From: Neoarius graeffei
Taxonomy: Eukaryota > Chordata > Actinopteri > Siluriformes > Ariidae
Direction of reading: 5' to 3'
DNA length: 64,000 nt
Assembly (NCBI RefSeq): GCF_027579695.1
Contig: NC_083592.1
Span: forward strand, 33,008,214-33,072,213
In this document: positions 46,065 through 55,858 of the stretch, one piece after another
Position numbering within the stretch: the stretch's first letter is position 1
Layout of the letters: the number at the start of each line of letters is the position of its first letter
Program-made: the position numbers and the translations under genes
The notes under the pieces: model-generated
Databases searched by the model: none
The model's input: the letters and a program-made list of their open reading frames with translations, nothing else
Told to the model about the DNA's origin: nothing

Positions 46065-48592
46065 ACTGGGGACTCCATTGTGCTACTGGGGGACTTCAAT
46101 GCTCACGTGGGCGACGACAGTGACACCTGGAGGGGTGTGGTTGGGAGGAACGGCCTCCCCGATCTGAACCCGAGTGGTGTTTTGTTATTGGACTTCTGTG
46201 CTAGTCACGGTTTGTCCATAACAAACACCATGTTCGAGCATAGGGGTGTCCATAAGTGCACGTGGCACCAGGACACCTTGGGTCGGAGGTCGATGATAGA
46301 CTTTGTTGTCGTTTCATCCGATCTCCGGCCCTATGTCTTGGACACTCGGGTGAAGAGAGGGGCTGAGCTGTCAACTGATCACCACCTGGTGGTGAGTTGG
46401 ATCCTCTGGTGGAGGAGGAAGCTGGACAGACCTGGCAGGCCCAAACATATGGTGAGGGTCTGCTGGGAACGTCTGGCCGAGCACTCTGTTGGGGAGGTCT
46501 TTAACTCCCACCTCCGGGAGAGCTTTTCCCAGCTTCCGGGGGAGATGGGGGACATTGAGTCTGAGTGGACCATGTTCTCTACCTCCATTGTGGACGCGGC
46601 TGTTCGGAGCTGTGGCTGCAAGGTCTCTGGTGCCTGTCGTGGCGGCAATCCCAGAACCCGGTGGTGGACACCGGAAGTAAGGGATGCCGTCAAGCTGAAG
46701 AAGGAGTCCTATCGGGCCATGTTGACCTCCAGGATTCCTGAGGCAGCTGACGGGTATCGGCAGGCCAGGCATGCTGCAGCTCGGGCAGTTGCGGAGGCAA
46801 AAACTCAGAACTGGGAGGAGTTCGGGGAGGCCATGGAGAAGGACTATCAGTCGGCCTCGAAGAAATTCTGGCAAACCGTCCGGTGCCTCAGGAGGGGGAA
46901 GCAGTACTCTGCCAACACTGTTTACAGTGCGGGTGGGGAGCTGTTGATCTCGACTGGGGACATTGTCAGGCGGTGGAAGGAATACTTTGAGGATCTCCTC
47001 AATCCCACCGTCATGCCTTCCATTGAGGAGACTGAAGCTGATGACTCAGAGGTGGACTCGTCCATTACCCAAGCCGAAGTCACTGAGGTGGTTTGCAAGC
47101 TCCTCGGTGGCAAGGTGCCAGGGGTGGATGAGATCCACCCTGAGTATCTCAAGTCTCTGGATGTTGTGGGGCTGTCTTGGTTGACATGCCTCTGCAACAT
47201 CGCGTGGCGGTCGGGGACAGTGCCTCTGGAGTGGCAGACTGGGGTGGTGGTCCCTCTTTTTAAGAAAGGGGACCGGAGAGTGTGCTCCAATTATAGGGGA
47301 ATCACACTTCTCAGCCTCCCAGGGAAGGTTTACTCCAGGGTACTGGAGAGGAGAATTCGACCGATAGTCGAACCTCGGATCCAGGAGGAACAATGCGGTT
47401 TTCATCCTGGATGCGGAACACTGGACCAGCTCTATACCCTTCATAGGGTGCTCGAGGGTTCATGGGAGTTTGCCCAACCAGTCCACATGTGCTTTGTGGA
47501 TCTGGAGAAGGCATTCGACCGTGTCCCCCGTGGTATTCTGTGGGGGGTGCTTCGGGAGTATGGAGTTCGGGGCCCTTTGCTAAGGGCTGTCCGGTCTCTG
47601 TATGAACGGAGCAAGAGTCTGGTTCGCATTGCCGGCAGTAAGTCAGACCTGTTCCCAGTGCATGTTGGACTCCGGAAGGGCTGCCCTTTGTCACCGGTTC
47701 TGTTCATAATTTTTATGGACAGAATTTCTAGGCGCAGCCAGGGGCCGGAAGGAATCCTGTTTGGGAACCACAGGATTTCATCTCTGCTTTTTGTGGATGA
47801 TGTTGTCCTGTTGGCTTCTTCAAACCAGGACCTCCAGCATGCACTGGGGCGGTTTGCAGTCGAGTGTGAAGCGGCTGGGATGAGAATCAGCACCTCCAAG
47901 TCCGAGGCCATGGTTCTCGACTGGAAAAGGGTGGCTTGCCCTCTTCAGGTTGGTGGAGAAGTCCTGCCTCAAGTGGAGGAGTTTAAGTATCTCGGGATCT
48001 TGTTCACAAGTGAGGGAAGGATGGAGTGTGAGATCAACAGGCGGATTGGTGCAGCCTCCGCAGTGATGCGGTCGCTTTACCGGTCCGTCGTGGTGAAGAA
48101 GGAGCTGAGCCAAAAGGCAAAGCTCTCAATTTACCGGTCGATCTACGTTCCGACTCTCACCTATGGTCATGAGCTTTGGGTAATGACTGAAAGAACAAGA
48201 TCGCGGATACAAGCGGCCGAAATGAGTTTCCTTCGCAGGGTGGCTGGGCGCTCCCTTAGAGATAGGGTGAGAAGCACTCAGGAGGAGCTCGGAGTAGAGC
48301 CGCTGCTCCTCCACATCGAGAGGAATCAGCTGAGGTGGCTCGGGCATCTTTTTCGGATGACTCCTGGACGCCTCCCTGGGGAGGTGTTCCAGGCATGTCC
48401 CCCCGGGAGGAGGCCCCGGGGAAGACCCAGGACACGCTGGAGGGATTATGTCTCTCGGCTGGCCTGGGAATGCTTTGGTGTTCTGGCCGAGGTGTCTGGG
48501 GAAAGGGAAGTTTGGGCTTCCATGCTTAGACTGCTGCCTCCGCGACCCGGTCCCAGATAAAGCGGAAGAAGACGAGACGAGACGAGACGAGA
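46065..48592 (+). mobile_element. 5'-truncated RTE/Rex3-type LINE
   Basis: Flanked by the exact 13-bp duplication tgtacacaatctg (46052-46064, 48593-48605). The 3' end is ataaagcggaagaagacgag followed by GACGA/GAGAC repeats instead of poly(A), as in RTE elements. The 5' part of the endonuclease is missing. Confidence 0.9.
46066..48560 (+). CDS. LINE endonuclease (partial)-reverse transcriptase
   Basis: About 831 codons are open from the truncation point to TAA at 48558-48560. First comes the C-terminal half of an APE-type endonuclease: [10 protein letters not shown], then [14 protein letters not shown] and the STDHHLVV motif; the N-terminal catalytic residues are lost. Then a spacer with [19 protein letters not shown] and the reverse transcriptase: [53 protein letters not shown], and the active box [10 protein letters not shown] (FADD in most relatives). 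Last is the C-terminal region [20 protein letters not shown]. No stops were seen. The frame also runs upstream to 45759 through antisense Tc1 sequence, giving a chance 933-codon frame. Probably not autonomous because of the 5' truncation. Confidence 0.88.
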
Positions 48593-49041
48593 TGTACACA
48601 ATCTGTCTGACTGTGGATTGGTGGAGTCCAAACTCTTTAGAGATGGTTTCGTAACCTTTTCCAACCTGATGAGCATCAACAATGCTTTTTCTGAGGTCCT
48701 CAGAAATCTCCTTTGTTCGTGCCATGATACACATCCACAAACATGCATTGTGAAGATCAGACTTTGATAGATCCCTGTTCTTTAAATAAAACAGGGTGCC
48801 CACTCACACCTGATTGTCATCCCATTGATTGAAAACACCTGACTCTAATTTCACCTTCAAATTAACTGCTAATCCTAGAGGTTCACATAGTTTTGTCACT
48901 CACAGATATGTAATATTGGATCATTTTCCTCAATAAATAAATGACCAAGTATAATATTTTTGTCTCATTTGTTTAACTGGGTTCTCTTTATCTACTTTTA
49001 GGACTTGTGTGAAAATCTGATGATGTTTTAGGTCATATATT

Positions 49042-49342
49042 TGTGGCAGTTCGTGTGAAGGGGTGGAGCACAGAAGGACGGCAGGACAGAACTGAGCATA
49101 CAAAACTCTCTTTATTCAGCTTTTCAGCTGTAAATACGCACACACAGACACACGCACACACATTAGCTGTCTGGTTATCGAGAGAGTCCCTCTGTTCTCA
49201 CTCTCTCTCCTTAAGAAGGGCGCGGTCCCTGGGAAGACACACAAACATCAATTAACAACAGGTGAAATGATTCTGCCACTTAACTTCCCCGACTCCGCCC
49301 TCCTGTCACAGACCGATGCTAGACCACGCCCCCGCTGCCACA
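49042..49342 (-). repeat. 3' LTR of the LTR retrotransposon
   Basis: 301 bp, same in every base as 53646-53946 by my reading. The pol frame runs into it and stops at 49248. A G-rich run beside it (49343-49355 read antisense: ggcggtgggggta) may be the polypurine tract. Confidence 0.93.
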
Positions 49343-50876
49343 TACCCCCACCGCCCGACTCAGGCCGGGCAGCCGTCCGGCCCGCAGCCGACTCCCCCCC
49401 CCCTTGACGGGAGAGGAAGTCCGCCACGACCATCTGCGCCCCCGGCCTGTGGATCACCTTGAAGTTAAAGGGTTGGAGTGCCAGATACCAACGGGTGATC
49501 CGCGCATTGGCATCCTTCATGCGGTGGAGCCACTGGAGGGGCGCGTGGTCCGAACAGAGGGTGAAAGGGTGTCCCAGCAGGTAGTACCGGAGGGCGAGGA
49601 CCGCCCACTTGATTGCCAGGCACTCCTTTTCGATGGTACTGTAGCGCCCCTCACGCACCGACAGCTTGCGGCTAATGTACAAGACAGGGCGATCCTCCCC
49701 CTCCACCTGCTGGGACAAAACGGCCCCCAGCCCTCTGTCCGACGCATCCGTCTGCAACATAAAAGGGAGAGAAAAGTCAGGGGAGTGTAAAAGTGGCCCC
49801 CCACACAGTGCAGCCTTAACCTTAGAAAAAGCCCGCTGGCATTGCTCCGTCCACTGGACCGGATCTGGTGCCCCCTTTTTAGTCAGATCAGTCAGCGGGC
49901 TGGTGACGTCCGAATAATTAGGTATAAACCTACGATAATAGCCAGCCAGCCCCAGGAACTGTCTCACCCCCTTTTTGGTCTTGGGCCTCGGGCAGGCCGC
50001 AATTGCTGCAGTCTTGTTAATTTGGGGACGCACCTGCCCGTTGCCCAAGTGGAAGCCCAGATACCGTACTTCCACCCGCCCAATCGCACACTTCTTCGGG
50101 TTGGCCGTGAGACCCGCCCGCCTCAGCGACCTAAGGACGGCCCTCAGGTGTTGTAGGTGCCGCGGCCAGTCATTACTATAAATAATGATATCATCCAAGT
50201 ACGCGGCCGCATAGGTGGCGTGGGGGCGGAGGACCCTGTCCATCAGCCGCTGAAACGTAGCAGGCGCCCCAAACAGCCCAAAAGGAAGTGTGACGAATTG
50301 GTGTAAGCCGAACGGTGTGGAAAAGGCCGTTTTTTCACGGGATAATGGAGTCAAGGGGATCTGCCAATAACCCTTTGTTAAATCCAGTGTCGAGTAAAAA
50401 CGAGCCGTGCCTAGCCGATCGAGCAACTCATCAATACGAGGCATTGGGTACGCATCGAATTTAGACACCGCGTTGACTTTTCTATAGTCCACACAGAACC
50501 GGACCGACCCGTCGGCCTTGGGTACCAAGACCACCGGGCTGCTCCAGTCACTGTGGGACTCCTCGACGATGCCCATTTCAAGCATGGCCTCGAGTTCTTC
50601 CCGAACCACCTTTTTCTTGTGTTCGGGTAACCTGTAAGGGCGGCTACGCACTACCACCCCCGGGGGCGTCTCAATGTGGTGCTCTATGAGGTTAGTGCGG
50701 CCGGGCAGGGGTGAGAACACGTCCGAAAACTCGGTCTGCAACTGGGCAACCTCCGCGAGTTGGGTCGGGGAGAGGTGGTCTCCACAGGGGACCGGAGAGG
50801 GACGTGATGCTAATGTTCCTTTTTGAACCTCCGGCCCCAGCTCCGCCTTCTCTGGAACCACCGACACCAATGCCAC
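49248..50876 (-). CDS. pol part 2: reverse transcriptase-RNase H
   Basis: 542 codons from the first ATG after the stop at 50946; the true frame is continuous with part 1. RT motifs: VLVPKADGSVRFCVDYRKVN (about 117-136), FYSTLDLTKGYWQI (about 160-173), catalytic YLDD at about 226-229. RNase H: MLQTDASDRGLGAVLSQ, YSTIEKECLAIKWAV, LCSDHAPLQWL, then RPGAQMVVADFLSRQ. There is no integrase after RNase H, which confirms the rearranged order. The end lies in the 3' LTR. Confidence 0.9.
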   Translation of the reverse strand: MALVSVVPEKAELGPEVQKGTLASRPSPVPCGDHLSPTQLAEVAQLQTEFSDVFSPLPGRTNLIEHHIETPPGVVVRSRPYRLPEHKKKVVREELEAMLEMGIVEESHSDWSSPVVLVPKADGSVRFCVDYRKVNAVSKFDAYPMPRIDELLDRLGTARFYSTLDLTKGYWQIPLTPLSREKTAFSTPFGLHQFVTLPFGLFGAPATFQRLMDRVLRPHATYAAAYLDDIIIYSNDWPRHLQHLRAVLRSLRRAGLTANPKKCAIGRVEVRYLGFHLGNGQVRPQINKTAAIAACPRPKTKKGVRQFLGLAGYYRRFIPNYSDVTSPLTDLTKKGAPDPVQWTEQCQRAFSKVKAALCGGPLLHSPDFSLPFMLQTDASDRGLGAVLSQQVEGEDRPVLYISRKLSVREGRYSTIEKECLAIKWAVLALRYYLLGHPFTLCSDHAPLQWLHRMKDANARITRWYLALQPFNFKVIHRPGAQMVVADFLSRQGGGESAAGRTAARPESGGGGMWQRGRGLASVCDRRAESGKLSGRIISPVVN

Positions 50877-50945
50877 GGGGACCTCCTCGTTCCAGAGTTT
50901 GAGTAGGTTGAGGTGGTAAATCTGTAGCGCCCCACCCCTGTCCGT

Positions 50946-52436
50946 TCATTTCACCTCATAGTCGACGTCCCCGACTCGCCGTGTGACCTCAAAGGGTCCT
51001 TGCCACTTGGCGACTAATTTAGAGCTCGATGTGGGCAACAGTACGAGTACTTTCTCTCCCGGTGCAAACTCTCTAAGGCGCGTACCCTTGTCGTACAGGC
51101 GGGTTTGCCGTTCTTGGGCCTGCCGCAAATTCTCCTGGGTTAGTTGTGAGAGTGTGTGGAGTTTTGCGCGCAGGTCAATAACGTATTGAATTTCATTTTT
51201 GCTTGGTGAAAGTCCCTCCTCCCAATTTTCTCGCAGCACATCTAAAATGCCGCGCGGCTTACGCCCATATAATAATTCAAACGGGGAGAACCCCGTGGAG
51301 GCTTGGGGGACTTCTCGCACTGCAAAGAGCAAGGGTTCGAGCCATTTATCCCAGTTACGCGCGTCCTCACTTACAAATTTCTTAATTATGTTTTTAAGGG
51401 TGCGATTAAACCGTTCCACTAAGCCGTCCGTTTGTGGGTGATAAACGCTGGTGCGGATCGGCTTAATACCTAATAACCCATACAGTTCCTTCAGTGTTCG
51501 TGACATAAACGAGGTGCCTTGATCAGTCAGAATCTCCTTCGGGATTTCAACTCGGGAGATGACGCGGAAGAGCGCCTCTGCAATACTGCGTGCTGAGATA
51601 TTGCGAAGAGGCACTGCTTCCGGGTATCGCGTTGCATAGTCCACCAGAACCAATATAAAGCGGTACCCTCGTGTTGACCGATCTAATGGCCCGACGAGAT
51701 CCATGCCAATTCTTTCGAACGGGGTCTCGATTAACGGTAGAGGGCGCAAAGGCGCTTTTGGAATGGCCGCTGGGTTTACTAACTGGCATTCGCGGCATGC
51801 CGTACACCACCTATGGACATCGCCGCGAATCCCCGGCCAATAGAATCGGGCCATTATTCGGGCTAGTGTTTTATCCTGCCCTAAGTGTCCAGCCATGGGA
51901 TTAAAGTGAGCCGCCTGGAATACCAATTCCCGGCGGCTCTTCGGAATTAACAGCTGCGTGACACGCTCTTTAGTTTGAGTGTCCTGCGTCACTCGGTATA
52001 ATCTATCCTTCATAATCGCGAAGTAGGGGAAGGACGGGGTGGCGTTCGGCTGGAGCGTTTGACCATCGATTATTCTCACTTGGTCAAACGCATGCCGCAG
52101 AGTCTCGTCTCGCGATTGCTCTAACGGGAAATCCGCGAGGGATTCCCCAATAGAGAGAGGAGGAGCCGGCGGCTCCTCACTCTGGCGCGGAGATGACGTA
52201 GACGGCTCTGTGACAGCTGCTCCCGCCAAAGCGACACTGGGACCTCCCCCTGTCAAATGGCAGGACCCACTCTTGACCAAGTGCGTCATTAAACCCCGAA
52301 ATCCCGGCCAATCAGTCCCCAAAATTAAAGAGTGGGTAAGGCGAGGATTAACCGCCGCCTTCACTATAAATTTTTCCCCTCTGAAAATAATGTGGACCGA
52401 CACTAAAGGGTAGTTGTGAACATCCCGTGCACACAT
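50946..52436 (-). CDS. pol part 1: rest of protease and integrase
   Basis: 496 codons. The first 45 residues complete a retropepsin fold (LTHSLILGTDWPGF holds the ILG motif). Then integrase: HHCC zinc site (about H177, H184, C211, C214), catalytic D246 (GMDLVGP), D305 (LTDQGTSF) and E341 (VERFNRT) with the D-35-E spacing, and a GPY/F-like end KLVAKWQGPFEV. It ends at TGA 50946-50948; the same frame continues to the reverse transcriptase. Integrase lying before reverse transcriptase is unusual for gypsy-like elements. Confidence 0.9.
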   Translation of the reverse strand: MCARDVHNYPLVSVHIIFRGEKFIVKAAVNPRLTHSLILGTDWPGFRGLMTHLVKSGSCHLTGGGPSVALAGAAVTEPSTSSPRQSEEPPAPPLSIGESLADFPLEQSRDETLRHAFDQVRIIDGQTLQPNATPSFPYFAIMKDRLYRVTQDTQTKERVTQLLIPKSRRELVFQAAHFNPMAGHLGQDKTLARIMARFYWPGIRGDVHRWCTACRECQLVNPAAIPKAPLRPLPLIETPFERIGMDLVGPLDRSTRGYRFILVLVDYATRYPEAVPLRNISARSIAEALFRVISRVEIPKEILTDQGTSFMSRTLKELYGLLGIKPIRTSVYHPQTDGLVERFNRTLKNIIKKFVSEDARNWDKWLEPLLFAVREVPQASTGFSPFELLYGRKPRGILDVLRENWEEGLSPSKNEIQYVIDLRAKLHTLSQLTQENLRQAQERQTRLYDKGTRLREFAPGEKVLVLLPTSSSKLVAKWQGPFEVTRRVGDVDYEVK

Positions 52437-53626
52437 AACACCTTCACCAATTGTGCTCCCCCCAATGCCTCGTCTTGCACCAGGTTTTGGTGGATTGAGG
52501 TCTGATTACAGCCAGAATCCACCAACGCCTGATATGTATCCCCTTGGATACTCACCGGTATGCGATACGCTCCGGCCCGATCGAGGGCGGCTCCTGGCGC
52601 GTTGGGGATCCGAACCACCGCGCCCACCTCCATTATCGAGCACTGCTGTTGGAGGTGGCCCGGTTCCCCGCAGCGCCAGCAAACCGGCCCAGGCTTCCTC
52701 TCTGCACTAGTGCTCTGGGGCTCACTCACCTGAGGGGGGGGAGAGACAGACACAGAAGGGAGACACGGAAGGGCACCGCGGGTGCGGCGGGCCGGCTGAG
52801 GTGGCGCCGGCCCCCGTCTCCACGGTGGGGGAATGGGGCGAGGAGAAGACACAGGAGGAAGAGGGAGAGAGAGAGAGGAGAGAAGAGAAGAGGTCGTCTG
52901 CTGTCCTGCCGTCGGGACAGCCGCCAGATGATCCTCCGCCAGCTCGATTGCCTGATCCAGCGACGCCGGGCGGTGGCACTGGACCCACTCTGCGGTTCCC
53001 GCTGGTAGACGCGCGACGAACTGTTCCAGTACCACCTGGTCGATGAGTCCCTCGGCGTCGCAGCTGTCGGCCCTCAACCACTGCCAGCAGGCGTCCCGGA
53101 GTTGCTGGCCAAACGCGAACGGCCGGCCGACTTCCTCCAAGCGCAGAGCGCGGAAACGCTGATGATGTTGCTCTGGGGTGCGTCCCACCCGCTGGAGGAC
53201 GGCCCGGCGAAGGTCCGCGTAGGCCAGCCGGCGGTCGGCGGGGAGCTGTAGCGCGGCCAGCTGCGCCTCTCCTGTTAGCAGGGGAAGGAGGCGCGCGGCG
53301 CGCTGTTCCACTGGCCACCCCGAGGTCTCTGCTACCTGCTCAAAGAGCGTGAAGAATGCCTCGGGATCGTCCTGCGGGCCCATCTTCGTGAGGGTGAGGG
53401 GGGAAGGGCCCGCGGCGGTGGAGTTGGTGGACCCCGCCGACGCGAGGAGGTGCCGGAACGCCCGACGATCTTCCTGTTGCGCCAGCACCAGGGCCTCGAA
53501 CCGTTGTTCTTGCTCCTTTCGGAGGGCGAGCAGCCCCTGGTGCTGGCTCTGTTGGGCCGTGGCGAAGGCGTGGATCAGGTCGGCGAAGGTGGAGGACTCC
53601 ATGGGGCTGTTGTCTTCTGTGCTCAT
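52403..53626 (-). CDS. gag with zinc knuckle and start of protease
   Basis: The ATG at 53626 directly follows the primer site and gives 407 codons (MSTEDNSPMESSTFADLIHA). An open frame reaches back into the LTR, but this ATG is the first after the primer site. A capsid-like region (ALRLEEVGRPFAFGQQLRDA) is followed by a proline-rich linker, a CCHC zinc knuckle at about residues 316-329 (CWRCGEPGHLQQQC) and the protease active-site motif ALVDSGCNQT at about 366-375. The frame ends inside the protease domain; its remainder continues in another frame from 52436 after what looks like a one-base change near 52420. In relatives gag packages the RNA. Confidence 0.85.
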   Translation of the reverse strand: MSTEDNSPMESSTFADLIHAFATAQQSQHQGLLALRKEQEQRFEALVLAQQEDRRAFRHLLASAGSTNSTAAGPSPLTLTKMGPQDDPEAFFTLFEQVAETSGWPVEQRAARLLPLLTGEAQLAALQLPADRRLAYADLRRAVLQRVGRTPEQHHQRFRALRLEEVGRPFAFGQQLRDACWQWLRADSCDAEGLIDQVVLEQFVARLPAGTAEWVQCHRPASLDQAIELAEDHLAAVPTAGQQTTSSLLSSLSLPLPPVSSPRPIPPPWRRGPAPPQPARRTRGALPCLPSVSVSPPPQVSEPQSTSAERKPGPVCWRCGEPGHLQQQCSIMEVGAVVRIPNAPGAALDRAGAYRIPVSIQGDTYQALVDSGCNQTSIHQNLVQDEALGGAQLVKVLCVHGMFTTTL

Positions 53627-53644
53627 TCCCGGGTTTCGGCACCA
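53627..53644 (-). promoter_or_regulatory. Primer-binding site for tRNA-Phe
   Basis: The plus strand tcccgggtttcggcacca equals the last 18 nt of vertebrate tRNA-Phe including CCA. It starts one base inside the 5' LTR, the usual place for minus-strand priming. Confidence 0.85.
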
Positions 53645-53645
53645 C

Positions 53646-53946
53646 TGTGGCAGTTCGTGTGAAGGGGTGGAGCACAGAAGGACGGCAGGACAGAACTGAG
53701 CATACAAAACTCTCTTTATTCAGCTTTTCAGCTGTAAATACGCACACACAGACACACGCACACACATTAGCTGTCTGGTTATCGAGAGAGTCCCTCTGTT
53801 CTCACTCTCTCTCCTTAAGAAGGGCGCGGTCCCTGGGAAGACACACAAACATCAATTAACAACAGGTGAAATGATTCTGCCACTTAACTTCCCCGACTCC
53901 GCCCTCCTGTCACAGACCGATGCTAGACCACGCCCCCGCTGCCACA
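53646..53946 (-). repeat. 5' LTR of the LTR retrotransposon
   Basis: 301 bp, starts TGTGGCAGCGGGGGCGTGG in the element's own sense. The identity with the 3' LTR implies a very recent insertion. Confidence 0.93.
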
Positions 53947-54293
53947 ATATTTATGCAGAAATATAGAAAATTCTAAAGGGTTCACAAACTTTCAAGCACC
54001 ACTGTAGATACAGAATACAGGCACAGCTAAAAAGAGAGAGAGAGAGAGAAAACCATATATGTAATAAAGATAAGACTACGTTAAACCCAGAGTTGGCCCA
54101 CTAACCTTGATATCCTGTTTTGCAATATAGCATATCAGACACAAAACCAAGTGGAGAAGTGGTGTAAATCATGCATCTAAGCTAACAGACAAGTTTCCTT
54201 TATCACTCTTACATTACTTGACTGGCATCAGGCTGGCACTTCCACCTTCAGAGCTATAATGCTTTAATTTACTACAGATACTATGAAAGAACA

Positions 54294-54635
54294 GAGGCAG
54301 CACAGTGGTGTAGTGGTTAGCACCGTCACCTCACAGCAAGAAGGTTCTGGGTTCAAGCCCAGTGCCTGACGGGGGCCTTTCTGTGTGGAGTTTGCATGTT
54401 CTCCCCGTGTCTGCGTGGGTTTCCTCCAGGTGCTCTGGTTTCCCCCACAGTCCAAAGACATGCAGGTTAGGTAAATTGGTGCCTCTAAATTGACCGTAGG
54501 TGTGAATGGTTGTTTGTTTCTATGTGTCAGCCCTGCGATGACCTGGCGACTTTTCCAGGGTGTATCCCACCTCTCGCCCATAGTCAGCTGGGATAGGCTC
54601 CTGCACAGGATAAGCAGTTACAGATAATGGATGGA
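54294..54635 (+). repeat. tRNA-derived SINE, diverged copy
   Basis: Older copy of the GAGAT family with a GATGGA tail; flanks ctatgaaagaaca and ctatcaaagaaca (54281-54293, 54636-54648) differ at one base. Confidence 0.85.
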
Positions 54636-54821
54636 CTATCAAAGAACATATTTATATTCAAGCAGTTGTATGTGATTTTATACATGTATTCAAATACTCA
54701 TGTAGAAAAAATAAACATGCTTTGCTAGGTTGGCTTGTTTCATGGTCAGTACCATCAGAGCAATAAAAAAAAAAGATATCGTGATATTTTAATAATTAAT
54801 ATGTCATAATTATATCTTGTC

Positions 54822-54985
54822 AGTGGTACAGTGGTTAGCACTGCTGCCTCACAGCAAGAAGGTTCTGGGTTCGAACCTCATGGCTGACAGGGGCCTTTCT
54901 GTGTGGAGTTTGCATGATCTCCCCATGTCCGTGTGGGTTTCCTCCGGGTGCTCTGGTTTCCCCCACAGTTCAGAGACGTGTTGCC
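54822..54985 (+). repeat. 3'-truncated SINE
   Basis: Head to mid-body only (cagtggttagcactgctgcc to ccccacagttcagagacgtg); the tail is missing. Confidence 0.8.
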
Positions 54986-55843
54986 GTGATTAAAGTCAGT
55001 GTAATCATTAAACAAGAGAGCTATATGGCCTCATATAATTTGTGCATACTATATAATACAACTATATCATGCATTTTATACCTATGTGTTCTGAATAAAA
55101 TGAGCTTACTAGGCTACTCATTGACCTAATCAACCAACAAACAGTTTTGCAACTACAGATAAAAGCCCCATATTGACTATACTATCAACAAAAGATGACT
55201 CATGATAATTTTACTGCACGCCACTCCCTCTGTAAACATGACCGAAGTAACAAAAAAAGCGACAAGGTAGCTTGTGTTTGTTCCACTGCATTCATAATGC
55301 ATTTTAGTCAGTTCCCTCATCCAACCTGGAAGAAATCTGATTGCGTCTGAGCTCTATTACACGTAAATTCCTTATCAGTACATGAAAACAATTCAATCTT
55401 GGCCTGCATTTTCAGCACTCCACACTCAACAGTACACCTAAGAGGAAATAATACTGAAGGCTGGTTGTTAGATGAGGGGGCTAAAAGCCTAATATTTAGC
55501 AATAGCTCAACAACAAAAGTATTAAGTTTGACCAATGCGTCATATCTGTAGTGTAATAAGAATGATGCAGGGTAAATTATTACATTTACACTTAAAGGCA
55601 GATAGACACCTGCATTCATGATTTCTGTTTTGAGTGTTCCAAATCTACGAGGTTCATGTTCTGGTTCTTCCGAATACCAAACATAGTAAACAGAAAAGTT
55701 GTAACCTGTTTGTTAAAAAAGAAATTTAAAAAAAACCTTACAGTTCTGCCATCTCTTCTTTTATGATATTTTTTTACTTTGGAAAATGTATGTTGAGTCT
55801 ATCTATTTTTTCCCCCCACCAAAGGCATTTTGGGGGAAAAGCT
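54986..55843. other. Intergenic, nothing recognised
   Basis: AT-rich; short frames without domains. Confidence 0.5.
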
Positions 55844-55858
55844 GACAGAGTAACTAAT

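Larger units (their letters stand above)
45165..48725 (-). pseudogene. Tc1 transposase split by the LINE, one stop codon
   Basis: The start ATG is at 48725 (MARTKEISEDLRKSIVDAHQ). The LINE interrupts after the first helix-turn-helix (STVRQIV), and the frame resumes from 46064 to the stop at 45165. Domains: HTH pair, [14 protein letters not shown] hook region, DDE residues in [17 protein letters not shown] and [11 protein letters not shown], ending AQGGHTRY. Apart from the LINE, the only break seen is one in-frame TGA near 45748-45750. A cut-and-paste enzyme in its intact form. Confidence 0.88.
49042..53946 (-). mobile_element. LTR retrotransposon, gypsy-type proteins in copia-like order (Gmr1-like)
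   Basis: 4905 bp between the 5-bp duplications atatt (49037-49041, 53947-53951). Identical 301-bp LTRs begin TGTGGCAG and end GCTGCCACA. Reading antisense: LTR, tRNA-Phe primer site, gag with zinc knuckle, protease, integrase, reverse transcriptase-RNase H, LTR. Integrase precedes reverse transcriptase, as described for the Gmr1 group of Ty3/gypsy-like elements. No envelope gene is seen. Breaks: one frame change inside the protease part and one TGA between integrase and reverse transcriptase. Confidence 0.92.
44945..54004 (-). mobile_element. Tc1 element carrying a LINE and an LTR retrotransposon
   Basis: Ends CAGTGGTGCTTGAAAGTTTG and CAAACTTTCAAGCACCACTG are perfect inverted repeats with TA at 44943-44944 and 54005-54006. 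About 1.6 kb is Tc1; the remaining 7.4 kb is the LINE at 46065-48592 and the LTR element at 49042-53946. Confidence 0.92.

Noticed and set aside
46371-48748. Several 100-225 codon antisense and alternate-frame reads over the LINE.
   Set aside because: They shadow the reverse transcriptase frame and have no domains of their own.
52544-53318. Plus-strand and alternate Arg/Pro-rich frames over gag.
   Set aside because: Shadows of the GC-rich gag coding strand.
49042-53946. An endogenous retrovirus with envelope.
   Set aside because: No envelope frame between RNase H and the 3' LTR; the element ends directly after RNase H.
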